This document shows positions 1 to 12,793 of a DNA stretch of 64,000 nucleotides, one piece after another. Position 1 is the first letter of the stretch. Each line of letters starts with the position of its first letter. The DNA comes from Hysterium pulicare CBS 123377 (taxonomy: Eukaryota > Ascomycota > Dothideomycetes > Hysteriales > Hysteriaceae): the NCBI GenBank assembly GCA_000467715.1, contig AJFK01000639.1, positions 62,001 through 126,000 on the forward strand, given 5' to 3'. A program made the translations under genes and the position numbers. The notes under the pieces were generated by a model that ran no database searches, was not told where the DNA came from, and worked only from the letters and a program-made list of their open reading frames with translations.

Positions 1-513
1 TCTTTTGGCTCACGGCTGCTGGGCGCTCCCCCCCTTGCCCTCGCCTTTCTTTGGCACTGTCCTGCAAGCCGCCAGAACCCTTCCACAACCCGCTATTTTG
101 CCGAGAGTTCAAAAGGCGCATTGCTGATCTCTCGTCTCCTCTCCTTAGTTTCACTGAGCTGTTCGCTACGTTGGTAGTGCCTCAAACCGAGGTCCCGTAA
201 TAAGCGCAGCCCAGCACAGAACCCCTGGATCGCTATTCACCGGCTACCTAGCTCGATACCGAGTGCGATCCGTCCAATACGCCATCTGCCTGCGTCTCGG
301 CCTGCCTTCCGATACTTTTCTATCGTCCTCGCCTACGGCCTCGTTCCGTTCAAACCAACATCAAGCTTTCTCTCGCTTCGCTGTGACGCCGTGGGCCATC
401 TCGAGCAGACGCGATACCCTCGTGTGCCGTTTTCGGCGACCTTTGCACGAGACAGGCCAGTCCCGACGTCGTGCTGGGTGGGACCGTCAGGGCCCATTCA
501 CCGCCAGGTGTGA

Positions 514-2687
514 ATGTCGCACGATTATTCGAAAGCACAACACATCACCGCGCCGTACTCTCCAGCGCTATCGCATTACTCTCAAGCCAGTATGACGGAT
601 CAGAACAACACACAATCGAGGCAGCAGCCTGCTTCTTATCCGTCGCCGCATTCCTATCCATCTCCATCAATGCAGCCCACCTACACGTATCCGCCGCCGC
701 AAGGCCAGTCGAATGAGCCATATCGTGGATCGCCCCAAGGCTCGAACATGTCGTTGCCGTCGTTGAACCTTCCCCCAATCCGTTTGCAAGATGGTCAACC
801 GCAATCAGCTCCGCAGCCACAGCCAGGGCAACAACCTATGGGTTCACCTCTTCCCCCGCCTGTGAATCCTATGGGCGCGTACTATCCGCATCCAGGCCAC
901 CATCCTCCGCCGGGTCAACCGATGAACATCACTTCCTCACCACACAACCTAGCGATGCGATATCAGTTGCCGCCACAACAAGGAGGAGAGCAGAGGATGA
1001 TGTCTGGTGGAAGGCACAAGAAAGAGATCAAACGTCGGACAAAGACCGGTTGTTTGACGTGTCGCAAACGGAGAATAAAGGTGAGCATTTCAATTCCAGT
1101 CGAGTCATTGTTGTTAGAACGCGATGCGCGATGCCAACGAATGTCGAGGAATGAAGTGTAAACTTCGCCAGACTCGCGAGACCACGGTCGTTGCCCGTAA
1201 CCGAGACACCAAAGAAGCGAGAACCGACATTTTCTCTAACTCTAATTTCAACCTCACGCGTAAACCTCGCACTCCACTTAAGCTAACTTGACTTCCAGTG
1301 CGACGAAGCTCATCCAACCTGTCGAAATTGCCAAAAGAGCAAACGTGAGTGTATGGGCTACGACCCTATTTTCAAACAACAGCCTGGCCCTGCGCAAATA
1401 CAACCAGCACCAAGTGCAGCTCCGAATTCCAATCCGATACCAGCATCTGCTCCGCCCTCCTCGATGCCATATGGTCAGGTCCCTCAAGGCTATGCTCCAG
1501 CTGCGAGTGCAGGCTATGCTCCGCCTGTCGCTGCAGGCTCCGGCCCGCATCCACCCTACGATTCTTTCAACTCCGCCATAGACCCTGCGCTGGCGGCGGC
1601 GGACCCTGCGCTTCACGGAGGGCAACCAGCTTACAATGGCGTGCAAGCATTGAACCCGGCGTTGAGGGGTATCGGAAGCGCAAGTCCCTACTCCTCCGCT
1701 GCATCCGATGCCCAAGCAATCAAAGGTAGGTCACATATAAGACTTCAAAGATAGTCCTTCAATTACCTAAAGGACCTTGCATATATAGGCAGATTCTGAC
1801 TGACGCTTGTTAATCTAGCAAAGCGGATCAAAATCACTGATCTATTTCCAATTGGTGGCCATAATCCTCCGGAGCTACCATCACGAACCAACCCAATACC
1901 GCCCGAGCTAGACGATGAATTCGGTCAGATTTACAGCAAAGACTACTGCGCTGGCCTGAATGCTGTCCTAGAAACGGAGTGGTACAACAGTGCGCTCAAT
2001 AAAATCACAAGCGACAAGTGTCTGCACGAAGAAGCTGCCCATTTCGCAGAAACCATCAAATATCATACGAGCTCAATGTATGATGGCATGGCTCGAATTT
2101 TCGGTCAAGAAGCGCGTCTCATCTGGCATATGCTCGGTGTCTGTCGCCAATCGCCCCCAGCCACCAACGGCACTAACGGAGCCGCTCCCGGAAGTACCGA
2201 AGCGGATAATATCTCATTGAAAGAAGTTCGAGCCAGGCTCGACATACTTGAGGCTCTTCTGACCAACCACAATCTTGAGGCAAACCCGGTTTCCCATCTC
2301 TCATATGGGCCCGACATTCCGGAAGAAAAGAAGGCCCAAAATGAGTTTTGGGCTCAATTGGGCAACTTTGTGGTAAATGCCGATAACGATTCGGCGCCAG
2401 CGGGTTCCGTGGACCAAGCCCTTGGAACAATGCGACAAGTGCTCCAGCAGGTTGAGGCTCGAGATGTCATTTACTCGATCGCTATTGCTCGAAACTGCGG
2501 CAGTCGTGTTCCCGGATTCCCTCACGCCATCCCCATGCCAGTAAACAACAATCCAAATGACGAGATCAATAAACTGAACATTGCTATGAGATTCATCCAA
2601 GACGAGTCTCGTGGTAGCACACAACAAGTCATCTCGCGTATCTGCGATATGGCGCAGCTATCCTGGACGGTCAGCAGGTCTCATTGA
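514..2687 (+). CDS. Zn(II)2Cys6 transcription factor
   Basis: Predicted nuclear DNA-binding regulator of 620 aa in three exons: 514–1080, 1299–1725 and 1819–2687. The first 165 residues are Pro/Gln/Ser-rich and look disordered. A binuclear zinc cluster follows, with cysteines at 180, 183, 190, 197, 200 and 207 in exact C-x2-C-x6-C-x6-C-x2-C-x6-C spacing. Intron 1 falls just before Cys190, so splicing is needed to complete the cluster. After a Pro/Ala linker, a helical region from about residue 330 to the end resembles the C-terminal domain of fungal Zn2Cys6 regulators. The start was chosen as the first ATG opening the long Gln/Pro frame. Target genes cannot be inferred and I do not name an ortholog. 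The last exon might have one more short intron near 2650. Confidence 0.85.
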
Positions 2688-4976
2688 CAGGGATCGCTCT
2701 GATTGACTCTCATCGGTCCGATTCAATGCAGGCTTCCTTCTCGACAATATTCTCTCATTGCCTACTATATGACTTCATTGCTTTGGGAGCGGGGCTTTTC
2801 TTTAGGCTGGGTAGGAAAACTCTTTCCTGCATGTTGTTTCATGTCGTACTGCTGAAGAATGGAATGCTCTCTTTTCTGTACCACTAGCGGGAAGTGCTGC
2901 CTCAATCAGTGCCCCATTGCATGGCTTCCGACACTACTCGGTTTCGACCTCCCTGATAATTTCTACTTCGCTTCTCTCGCTCACGGGTCGTGCATGTTCA
3001 CTGGCTGACTCCTCCATACTTTTCCTCTTCGAATTTCTCACTCCCGGTTCCAGGCGCGTGGACAGCGTACGGGCTGAGGAGTGCGACGGAGACGGGCTTA
3101 ATCATGACAGAGACCTTTCTATAGGTGATGCATGGCAGGCTGGCTTGTAATTTTATTTCATATCTTAGCTGGATCTGAGGACTGGCTGCGGTAGCAGAGT
3201 ATGGGACTATTTGATTGGTAGTTGTACCTATAGTGGACATTATGATGGGATCAAAATGAACGGAATCTATCAGCTCTTTCAGCTCTTTCGGCTCTTTGTC
3301 TACGCTTTCGATGTGGCTGACCTCAAGCATTGACGATGCGAAGGGCAATGGTTCGCACGTTGAATGCCCAACCGAGTTGACATTTTACGATTCTGGCAGG
3401 CTCTGCCCAAGGCCGGTGGTACCTCGACGCAAATGCCCTCGTGACAACAGACTCCCGGGGACTTCAAAGCACGCGCCGGGTCTCGATAACGTGCGCTCCG
3501 TTTCTCCTGTCTTGTCATGTGCACTCGCGACGCTTGCCTGCCTTTGGCCTGCCAGCAACCCCCTTCAAGCCTTTCGCTGATCTACCTGCAGCCACCCGTC
3601 CAGAACTTCAGGGGAGAGCGAAGAACGAGCAAGGAGAGTGGAGTCGGAGAATTTCCACATCATCGGGCTCGCATGTCGTGCCTCGCTTTCTCGTCACTTG
3701 TACTTAAGCCTAACCGCCCGCCGACGACTGACCTCACTCTCAGCAAACACGACATATGCATGCTGCGGAAGTTGAATTTTGACAACTCCGAGTACCCGCA
3801 ATGTTCCATTTCTTGCATCCTGCTACCCGGCTTCTCACGCCCACCTATCCTTGTTGGAGACCTTGTGCTACGCATATACGTGGCGCCTCTTATATCCTCT
3901 CTAGCCATTTCCTACCCACTGCTCATCCGCCTCATTTTAGACAAACAGTAACACCAACCGGCCTGCCTTCTGAAGTCCGATTCCGGCTTTCACTTGCGTT
4001 CCTTGTTCCTCTCGTCCCTCGTTCCCCATCTCTGGCAGCGTGAGGATACTATGACGGCTGCGCGTCTCTGACACGTGGTATCCAAGATTCAAGAAGTGGG
4101 TTCGGGATCTGGGACATCTGACCTCCAGAAGATGACTTCGACCCGATATCGGGTGGGCAGCTCAGAGCCGGCAAGGTGCAAGGGTCGGTGAGAATACACG
4201 CTTTGAAGGAAGATCTCGTGCCCTCGTGCAGAAAAAGTAGTCACGTTTTCTTTTTTACTCCTCATGTCCAGCGCTTGCCAATGCGTATGCATCATGGCTC
4301 CCGCTGCGTATTGACGGTTCGGGAACTGGTCCATGACAGACGCATCGTCAAGGATTTGTGTACCTCGACATCTACCTGACAGAACAATAGGCATGGAATG
4401 CCGTGGATAATTTTGTATGCCGTGGGATGCAAGCCCTACTCTCCATGCTTTTACATTCCAATTGTGACTTTCAATTCCGCAAAAGACAACCGAGTCAATC
4501 ACAATACCGGAATGCCAAAAAAAATCCATTAATCTTAATCAGCTGTTGGATCGTGGGCATCGATATACCCAGACGTAACCGAACCCGAACTCCAGCAAAG
4601 CGTAGCTTATCATATCCATCCTCAAGATAGTCAGCGCGTAGTCCCAAGCGTGCCCGAAGATGGCCTAAATCAGTGGGTTGGGCTCCATGAAACACTTAGC
4701 ATTCGGCATCCGGGCACCCAGCATGAGACTATTGGGACTATTCATGAAGTATGAGAACAGATTACTCGCAAGACTACCGTGTCTATATACGCGTCCAAAT
4801 GCAAGATTTAGAAGTCTATGGACGCGAAAGTATAAATAGTCCCGATCACTGATTCGTTTTTTCCCGTCTACCCTATACATCATGGCATCATACAATTTCA
4901 TAAGTCAAGGAACTTCAACTCCGTACCTTCGTAACGTTCCCTTACCAGTTGTGACTTTCATTCCGATTCTGAACAC
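2688..4976. other. Intergenic gap between convergent genes, no gene recognised
   Basis: About 2.3 kb between the 3' ends of the zinc-cluster gene (+) and the IML2-like gene (−), unusually long for two convergent 3' ends here. Only short frames without recognisable motifs occur. A small tandem repeat of a 9-bp unit (agctctttc, about three copies) sits near 3271–3297. A poorly conserved or non-coding gene could be hidden here. Confidence 0.5.
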
Positions 4977-7550
4977 TCAGTTAGTTTCACTAATGCAGTT
5001 TCTTAGTAGGTTACTCTTCATTAAGACATACCTCGCATCTAAATCATAACTCTCCCACTTCGCCACCTCATCCAGCCACCTTGCACAGTCTCTTAACGCC
5101 TCCATATGCTCCTCCGGTTGCTCATCTAGATTCGCCTCCCGCCAGATGTTAGCCGCCATTTCGTATCTGGCGCAGGGGGCTGTCCAACTGTCCTTCAAGG
5201 GCCCCCTAAACAAAGTTTTATCATAGCTGATAATCTGATTCTGCAATATGACTCTCGCTTCAGCCGTACGGTTTAAGCTGCGAAGTGTCGCCGCACGGAG
5301 GAGGGCTAGTATGCCCCTTTCATCGAGCTCTTCTTTAGACCAGTGAGGGTTCTCAGGGCCTTCACTCCACGCAAGTCGTTCGAGGGAGATGGAAAGGTGA
5401 TCCGGTCGCATGCGTTTGAATCCGTTCCAAAAGTATATCATCTCTTCAAGCGGGGAGACGCCTACAGCGTCGATGAAATCGCAACCCCATTGTTTGGATC
5501 TGGCGTCCCACCTCTGAATCTTTCGGTTCACGAAGACATCGAACGGGAGCTGGCGAGCCATGAACCTCTTCTTTCCCGTATTGCCGGGGACTTTTCTGAA
5601 AAATTCTTCTGCTAGCTCCTTGTGTTTAGATGCCTCTGCAGGATTCGAAGTTTTGTTGATGCGATACCGTTCCACGTGCGTGGCGCCACAAATATAATAG
5701 TACAGCCCATGGCTCCAGTTATTCAACGTGATACATTTTTGAAAGGCGGCAGAGGTGCCGGCGTAGTCGTGCATATACATGGTGTTCAGACTCCTCTCGA
5801 ACCATTGCAGCGCTTCGAGCTGCTTCAATGGCGACTCGCTACAATTCGCCATGAACTCGACCGCTTTTTCAAGCTGCTTATCGCTTGATAGCATACGGGC
5901 TTCTTCGAGAAGCCAGAGGTGGCTCTTTGGATATCGTTGGCGCATTTCTCCTAATAAGACTTTGCATCTTGCCTTGGGATGTGAACCTTCGCCATGTTGC
6001 GGGATGATGTCGCAAAGAGCGTTGAGTCCATTGTAGAAGCCGAACAGAACGAGTCCGGCCATGGCGCCATGAATATTATGGAATTGTGTAGCAGTCCATA
6101 GCATGCGCATGCCGCGTTCACGGTCGCCTTTAAAGCCGATTATTTTTAGTACAGTGGAGAACGCCGGAGGTACGAGAGAGATAATGACCATGAGAATTCC
6201 GAAGCAGAAGTTCGAGCCTGAGAGAACAAATATGTCAACGGGGTGGTCGCTTAGGGCGCCTAAGAGGGGGACGTCTGCGCCACCTTGGACGGTGTCGGAC
6301 ATGGTAAGCTTTTCGAAATCTTGTACGGGTATTGGGAGGGTGTCGGGAATAGACTCTGGGGAGGAAAATGTTTCGGAGGGGGCATCAGGTGCTGTACTGG
6401 CTTCCAGATCTACATTCCTTTTCGTAGTATCTACCTCTAATGTTTTCCCGTCCTCGGTAGGGACGCCCATATGGCCAATGTACTCTGCAGGGGTTGGAAT
6501 GTCTTGGGTGTCCTCATCGACATCAAAGAATTCATCATCGTCGTCCTCGTCAGTGTTGAGCTCCATCTCCTTACTTAGGCTTCCCTGTGCCGACGCACTA
6601 ATTGGGCTGGGAGTCGCGTTACTTAGACCAGTATCCTGCGGCTTCATCAAGAAGGGCTCCGATATTGGTTTGTGTCCCGCGGACATTCTCGACGATGGCC
6701 TAGACATGGTCTTCGAGCCTGCTGAGCCTGTGCTATTAAGGCTGCTTGTACTTCGTTCTCTCGTGTACTTCCTCTCCGCCTCCATGATCCCCTCCAACGT
6801 GAGGTATGCCTTCCGTAACTTGTAAAAGCTCTTGATACTTTCCGTCAGACTTTCGTTTAATACCCCCACTATTGCACTCATCAGCTGTGACTGTGCTAAG
6901 CAGACCGCATACTCTGTCCCGGGAGGATATATTGGGGAGCGGTAGGAGTGAGGAGCTCGATGAGCTCGTCGTTGATGGTCGTAAGCCGAGTTCTCAGCGG
7001 CGGAGAGTGATTCAGATGCTACGAGTATACGTTTGTCATTCAAAGTTCGCACTTCAGCACATATCATGGGTGCTCTAACCTTGGCGCATAATTTCTTGTT
7101 CGAAGCCGAGGGTGGCTCGTATGAAGTTCACTACGCCTTTACCTAGCTAGTACGATGAGACATTCAGTTAGTGCTTTGTTACAACTTAAGTGCATGCCGC
7201 TTTGTAGCTGATGGGGTAGTGGATCTCCGCACCAAGTGGAATGGTGAGCTGCCTTTACTAAGGGCCTCTTCGGCGGCATCCACATCGTCCTCCATTATAT
7301 GGGAAATAGCTGCATTTCGATTAATCAGTCCCCATAAGCTATTTCCATGAATGTCATGCGTTCGATTTCAAGAACCGGGGAATTTGTCCCTGCCATTGCT
7401 TCCTCGACTGTAGGGGTAAGCTCTATTAGCTTATATTTCGGAGACAAGATAAGCTAGTACTTGCTGACTTTGCGAAAACTCATCCAAAGCATTGAGACTT
7501 TGGGATGAGCCATGTGGTCTTCCACTCCCCCCAAGCCATCCTCGAAGCAT
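4977..7550 (-). CDS. IML2: IML2-like outer mitochondrial membrane / inclusion-body clearance protein
   Basis: Member of the Iml2/TTC39 TPR-like family (DUF3808), whose yeast member is linked to clearing lipid-associated protein inclusions. Exon 1 begins at the complement of 7548–7550 (MLRGWLGG) and runs to a GTCAGC donor. Later exons are about 7233–7309, 7080–7146 and 4977–7018; the 61-nt intron 7019–7079 is phase-consistent. Family blocks are visible: a GKGVV..IRATLGFEQEIM segment, a PPGTEYAVCLAQSQLMSAIVG segment, an acidic disordered insert, and a C-terminal TPR-like half. A hydrophobic stretch precedes the TPR half. One junction between about 7310 and 7470 is unresolved: an EEAMA-encoding piece near 7390 belongs by homology, but I found no phase-consistent GT–AG pair joining it to 7309. 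The gene diverges from SEM1 across about 400 bp. Confidence 0.85.
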
Positions 7551-7951
7551 AGTTGCGTATTCTTTCTCCGTTGAAAGTAGTCCGATAAGGCAACCGAGCA
7601 GTGGGGTTCACAGAACAATTGGAGAACGAGAACAAGAAATCGACACAGCCGAGGGGAGAGATATCAATGGACAAGACCAAGGTTGAGCTACGAGAAACGG
7701 ACAGCGGACAGCAACATGGAGAAGCTGGCCATTTCTAACGGTGAAGTACGGGAGCTGACATTATTGTACGCGGCGTTGGGCTGAAGCTGACCCCGGATCT
7801 CCAATGGACGTCACCACATGCGTAGCCTTACCGCCCTGCCGCTATGACCGTTGGGGAATAGTCTAGTTCACTGCAGCAACTGACAAAGCAGCCCAAAGCT
7901 CTACATATCCACCGATCGCTTTCCTCACTCTCAAAGACCACGCTATTCAAC

Positions 7952-8348
7952 ATGTCCGCCTCCGCACAAGGCTCAACAAACACGACCAAAGCCGTCGTCA
8001 ATGACGCCACGAATGGCGAGAAGGATACCGCACAGCAGAAGCCAGCCGCCCAGCTGGAGGAAGACGACGAGTTTGAAGACTTTCCGGTAGAGGGTATGCC
8101 TGCGGAATTCTTCTCTATCGCAGGACAAAGTGCTATGGCTGATACCAAGTTGTAGATTGGGCCGAAGAAGATACACAACTTCCGGGAGGAAATACACATC
8201 TTTGGGAGGAGAGTTGGGACGACGATGATACGAGCGAGGAGTTCTCTGTTCAGCTGAAGTCAGTAATCGGATTCTAGAGGCACAAAAAACAACTTTAGGC
8301 TAACTGGTCTACAGAGAGGAGCTGAAGAAAGTAGGGAAACAGGGATGA
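7952..8348 (+). CDS. SEM1: 26S proteasome lid subunit Sem1/Dss1
   Basis: Small acidic protein of 92 aa in three exons: 7952–8093, 8156–8258 and 8315–8348. Phases agree and the stop is TGA. Two acidic/aromatic clusters are present: EEDDEFEDFPVEDW and HLWEESWDDDD. This is the Dss1/Sem1 signature used to bind the proteasome lid, the TREX-2 complex and BRCA2-like partners. A basic helix (EELKKVGKQG) closes the protein, as in the family. Length is close to the usual 70–95 aa. Neither intron-containing piece is obvious alone, so the gene is easy to miss. Family assignment is secure from the motif; individual functions are inferred from yeast and human orthologs. Confidence 0.93.
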
Positions 8349-8649
8349 GAGGAGTCTTGTAAGGCAAATTCTCGGAGGACAATCGCTCCCGCGTTGGAGG
8401 CATCAAGCCATCATAATTGGCGCTAGAAGGGTCCCACATCATGAGTTCTTTCGGTCGATATGCCTCCTCCTTAGAACCAGTTTGACCAGAGAACCCAAGT
8501 CAGTGGACGCAGAGGGTGCAACGAATGCAAAATAAAGGCTCAAGCCGGATCGTGTATTGAACATAACTAATAAGATACATCATAACCTCGGAAAAGTCCC
8601 TTATACCATCTATTTTAGGCCACCGGTCGGATCACTAAGATCGTGAAGT

Positions 8650-10030
8650 CTACTTACTCGAGAGAGCAGAGACACCAGGTAAATCCTTGCCCTCCAACAA
8701 TTCCAAGGAGGCACCACCACCAGTCGAGACATGGCTGAGCTTATCCTCTACGCCGTACTTGGCTGCCACGGTAGCTGTATCACCCCCGCCGATGATGACA
8801 ATCTTACCATTTTGTGCCGCGGAAACTGCTGCGTCCATAGTAGCTTTTGTACCTTTTGCGAATGCTTCGAATTCGAACACGCCTGGTGGGCCATTCCAAA
8901 GGATCGTCTTAGCCTCATCGATTGTCTCCTTGTACAGAGCAATACTCTTGTCACCGCAGTCAAGACCCATCCAGCCATCCGGAATACCATCTTTATCCTC
9001 TGCGTATCCCGTCTTAGCGTCCTTGTCGAACTTGTCTGCTGTAATGTAATCTACCGGTAGCACAATCTTGACGTTGTTCTTCTTTGCCTTTTCTACAAGA
9101 TCGGCAACGGTCTTGCTGCCGGCCTCATCGAACAAACTGTTGCCAATCTTTACATTCTCTAACGTCTTCTTGAATGTGAAAGCCATGCCACCACAGATGA
9201 TCAAGCTGTCGACTTTGCCTAGGAGGTTGTCGATCAATTGAATCTTGTCGGAGACCTTAGCACCGCCGAGAATGGCGAGGAATGGTCGGGCTGGATGCTC
9301 AAGGGCTTTGGCGAAGTACTCAAGCTCTTTCTTGACGAGGAAACCGGAGGCCTTTTGTGGGAGATCTACGCCAACCATAGAGCTATGGGCGCGGTGGGCA
9401 GTACCGAACGCATCATCTGGTCGTGTTAGTAAGGCATTTGCTTTACAGAGCCTCTGTGTGCCTTACTGATATAGATATCGCCCAAAGCGGTCAATCCCTT
9501 CCTGAATTCCGCGACCTTCTCCTTGTCCGCCTTGACTTTCTTCCCCTCGGCATCCTTACTGCTTCCCTCCTCCTCAGGGTGGAATCGCAGATTCTCCAGG
9601 AGGATGACCTCGCCATCACTAGCACCGTTCACAGTATCCTCGACCTCCTTGCCCACACAGTCTTTCGTGAAGATGACTTTCTTGCCCAGTAGCTTCTCAA
9701 GCTCGGGAACTACCGGCTGGAGACTGTACTTCGGATTTGCCTTTCCGTCCGGGCGGCCGAGGTGGGACATAAGGATGACGGCCTTTGCTCCATGGTCGAC
9801 TGCGTACTTGATCGTTGGAAGTGCACCGACGATTCGTTGGTTGTTAGTTACTTTCTTGTCGGCGTCTAGGGGGACATTGAAGTCGACCTGTTGCGAGATG
9901 GTTTAATCAGCCACAGTTCAAGCTCCTGCTAGAAGCTCAATTATAGAAGAATGTTAGTACTTACTCGGATGAGTACCCGTTTGCCTTTGACATCAACGTC
10001 GGTGATAGAAAGCTTATTTGAGAGAGACAT
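8650..10030 (-). CDS. PGK1: Phosphoglycerate kinase
   Basis: Cytosolic glycolytic enzyme converting 1,3-bisphosphoglycerate + ADP to 3-phosphoglycerate + ATP. Three exons (complement): 9965–10030, 9467–9887 and 8650–9416, giving 417 aa, the normal length. The start MSLSNKLSI matches fungal PGKs. The substrate-binding N-domain carries [18 protein letters not shown] and the [12 protein letters not shown] segment, which is rebuilt across intron 2. The C-domain has GGAKVSDKI and the nucleotide-binding GGGDTATVA and [14 protein letters not shown] motifs. The 713 bp between its ATG and the next gene must hold the promoter; no specific site was recognised. The gene looks intact. Confidence 0.98.
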
Positions 10031-10743
10031 ATTGTGAATTGGGGAATCTGTCGGAGTTCGTCCTTATGTCAACAGGGCAATGCTCTTTTAAATAATGGTG
10101 GGACAACGAGGGCACTTTTTTCCGGCCGTGGAAACGAGAACTAGATAGGAGCCGACTCGATTTGAAGCTCACTTACGTGTTGTTATAGAAAATTCGTTGG
10201 ATGGTTGCTGGCTGCACAATGGAGGGGCAGATGTGGGGTGATGCGCAAGTAATTTTTTGGCTCACGTTCTGGAGAAGATCCTTATCACAGAAAAGCAAGT
10301 ACTGGAGTACAGCTGACGTCGTGCAGTGCGGTTTTTCTACCTTTGTAGTGTAACTTTGTAATTGGGTTCTTGATGTATATTCTATTGACAGCTAACACGT
10401 ATCGATTTCAGGGTGGCTCCGACTCAGGATAACTGATGGATCCCCGAATGTGCCCGAACCTCCCAACCTCCGAGGTCAACGACGACCGCTTGCATACCCT
10501 GGAAATGATGAAGCCTAGCACAAGAACAAGGTCGAAAGCAATTTGGAATTGCGAGGTAGGGAGTGAGTGTTAGGAAATGAAAATGACGCCCAGCAAGAAG
10601 ACCCATACGCCCAACCATGCTACAATTCGTCCAGGATGCAAAGCGCACTGCGCCGTCATACAAACCGAGAGCCCCAAAGACAGCTTAACCTTCCCATATG
10701 CACAAGACTAGACAAAGAAATCCATTGCAATGCCCGGTTATAT

Positions 10744-11829
10744 TTACACCTCGTCAGAAGAGTTGGTCATAGAAAGGTAGGCCGTCCAAGCAATACCAAC
10801 AGTAGAAACAAAAGGCTGTAGCAGACAATCGTTAGCAACCGGAACACCAAAGAGTGAACAAAGGGCGAACCCACAATTTGGAATTGGATAGGCATCAGTC
10901 TAAAGTTGATGATTTGCACAGCTGGCCACACCATGTAGTTCGCTTTGAGGGCCGGAACATAGACGTCCTGGAATTTGCGTGTGACGGCACGCTTTCCACC
11001 ACCCTCCGCAATAGTCATGAATGTGAAGAACACTCCTAGACCTAGTTTTGGGTCAGTAGGGTATAGGCATGAGATCGAGCTAGCGGTATGCATACCAATG
11101 GGTGCAAATAGAAATTGATCAAATGCCACCCTCTTCAAGGCGGGTACAAATGCAGCGGACTTGGTAACGGGGAAGGTCCTTGACAGGAAACCGAACCACT
11201 TGTGTTGAATCGGTGCCATTAAGAAGCCGTAGGACATAAATCTAGTCAACCGCTCGAAATCGAAAGGTGGAGGGAGTCTCGGGGAGTCAGGAATGATATC
11301 CCCTGCGGGCCAGGGATTCCTCTTGTCCAGCTCGTGTATTTCAATAGCGAAAAAGTCATCCTTGCCAACCCCACCGGGTTTCCTGACAGCGCGCTGTCTA
11401 ATTGCGGTCAGAGATTGTGCTACTGTATCCGCAATACCACCCAAGACCTAGTTTGCATCTCGTTAGTACGGGGTTTTATATGACAGAATGCGAGGTGGCG
11501 AAGAATGTTGGTGGTGGAAGACGTACGGCATTGGTGATCATCGTCGTGAGTACTGCGAAAATAGTATTAGAGATGAGTCTATAATCAATGATGTGCTCTG
11601 TATCGTACCTGGCTTGCTTGCATAGTAGGAGTTGAATTTACGGATTAAAATGGATACAGCGGCCATTTGTAGGAGGAATACGGCAGCGTGAAGGAGAGGC
11701 TGCAGGTTCGAAGAGTTAGCCCGAGAGGTTTGGTGGTATTGAGAAGTAAAGTTGTTGACATACAACTTTGCCGTAGATGTAACGACTGTTGAGTGCCTTC
11801 AGAAGGCGGCGACGTTGATTCTCGATCAT
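10744..11829 (-). CDS. Mpv17/PMP22 family membrane protein
   Basis: Six exons (complement): 11764–11829, 11609–11699, 11527–11552, 11096–11447, 10875–11041 and 10744–10815. All phases agree and the product is 257 aa. Exon 3 is only 26 nt. The Mpv17/PMP22/Sym1 family consists of four-helix integral proteins of the mitochondrial inner membrane or peroxisome. Hydrophobic segments follow that pattern. The family signature AEGGGKRAVTRKFQDVY..ALKANYMVWPAVQIINF..P lies in the C-terminal half, and the end reads TAYLSMTNSSDEV. A hydrophilic loop separates the first two membrane segments. Which organelle it serves cannot be told from sequence. Confidence 0.9.
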
Positions 11830-11853
11830 GATGAAAGTGACGTTCTTAAGCGG

Positions 11854-12178
11854 TCAGGAGCGCAAGGGCCAGTTCGTTGAAGCCGCAACACCCAAGGGCC
11901 TCTGACGGGGCGCAACAACGACAGCGTAGGAGTGAAAGGCGTTTGCTTCACCAAAGTCAGGTGCAACGATAAGGATGCTTGGTATATTGAGATCTCGGAG
12001 GTAGGCGCTTTTGTGGTGAAGGACGATCGGGCTCGTCTGCCTTTGAGGCGGAGTCAGGATCGCTTCCAGCCGGTGACATAAGTAACGTGGGGAAAGTCTC
12101 AGGGCACTTCAAACGCAGTTTGACGTAAAATAACCGCTTTTGAAACTTACTCTTGCTGCATTTCGAGACGATAGCCAT
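11854..12178 (-). CDS. Possible small two-exon gene, unknown
   Basis: An ATG at the complement of 12176–12178 starts a 28-nt exon (12151–12178) ending at a perfect GTAAGT donor. An 88-nt intron and an AG acceptor restore the frame into 11854–12062, giving 78 aa with a stop 24 nt before the downstream Mpv17-family ATG on the same strand. The spliced product begins MAIVSKCSK. I recognise no family. It could be chance, or a spliced upstream ORF in the leader of the Mpv17-family transcript. Confidence 0.22.
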
Positions 12179-12793
12179 CTTCTATTATGCCTTCTACATC
12201 TCCTCCATTTTTGATACTGGAGGGTTGCAGTAATAGCTTCAAACACAAAGAAGCCACTCCTCGCTTCTCGCTGATCTATTTTTGGCGCTTTAGATTTGTA
12301 GTCCGATTCTCCGCATGTATACTCTTGCACAGCACCTGGAATTCATCTTTTCTCACACAACTACACCACGAGGTGAGGTCATCCTGCCAACGTAGTTATC
12401 GGATTAGATCAGGCCTTTGAGCAGCGTTTGTGTAGCGGCATTTGAGAATAAGTCAACCTGCTTACCCTTCCAGAGGACCAAACTCGAGGTTGTTAACTCT
12501 CGCATCGTTGAATCTAGGTTTACACTAACAACCACAAGTCTTTTTGTAAACCAGACAAAACTAAGGATAACAGTAAGAGAAACGTGTTGGTAAGGCTCGA
12601 GGTAGTGAAAGCACATCGATACGTATCGCAAAGGCCAAACCAACGAGGCGATCGGGATATATTAACGTCAACACAGTGCCCGTCTTGTCCTAGTGTATAC
12701 ATCTCATCCGGAGGTTCAGTCAGACGAAGCATGTTTGTTATCAATGATCTCCATACCAGTACTGCTTCTGAATGCTGCATTGAACTGCGCCTT

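Noticed and set aside
2688-4976. Hidden protein gene in the 2.3-kb gap
   Set aside because: Short frames on both strands lack motifs and I could not join them into a family-like product; kept only as an unexplained gap.
6103-6825. 240-codon plus-strand frame over the IML2-like gene
   Set aside because: It lies antisense to a segment with clear Iml2-family blocks and shows no motif of its own.
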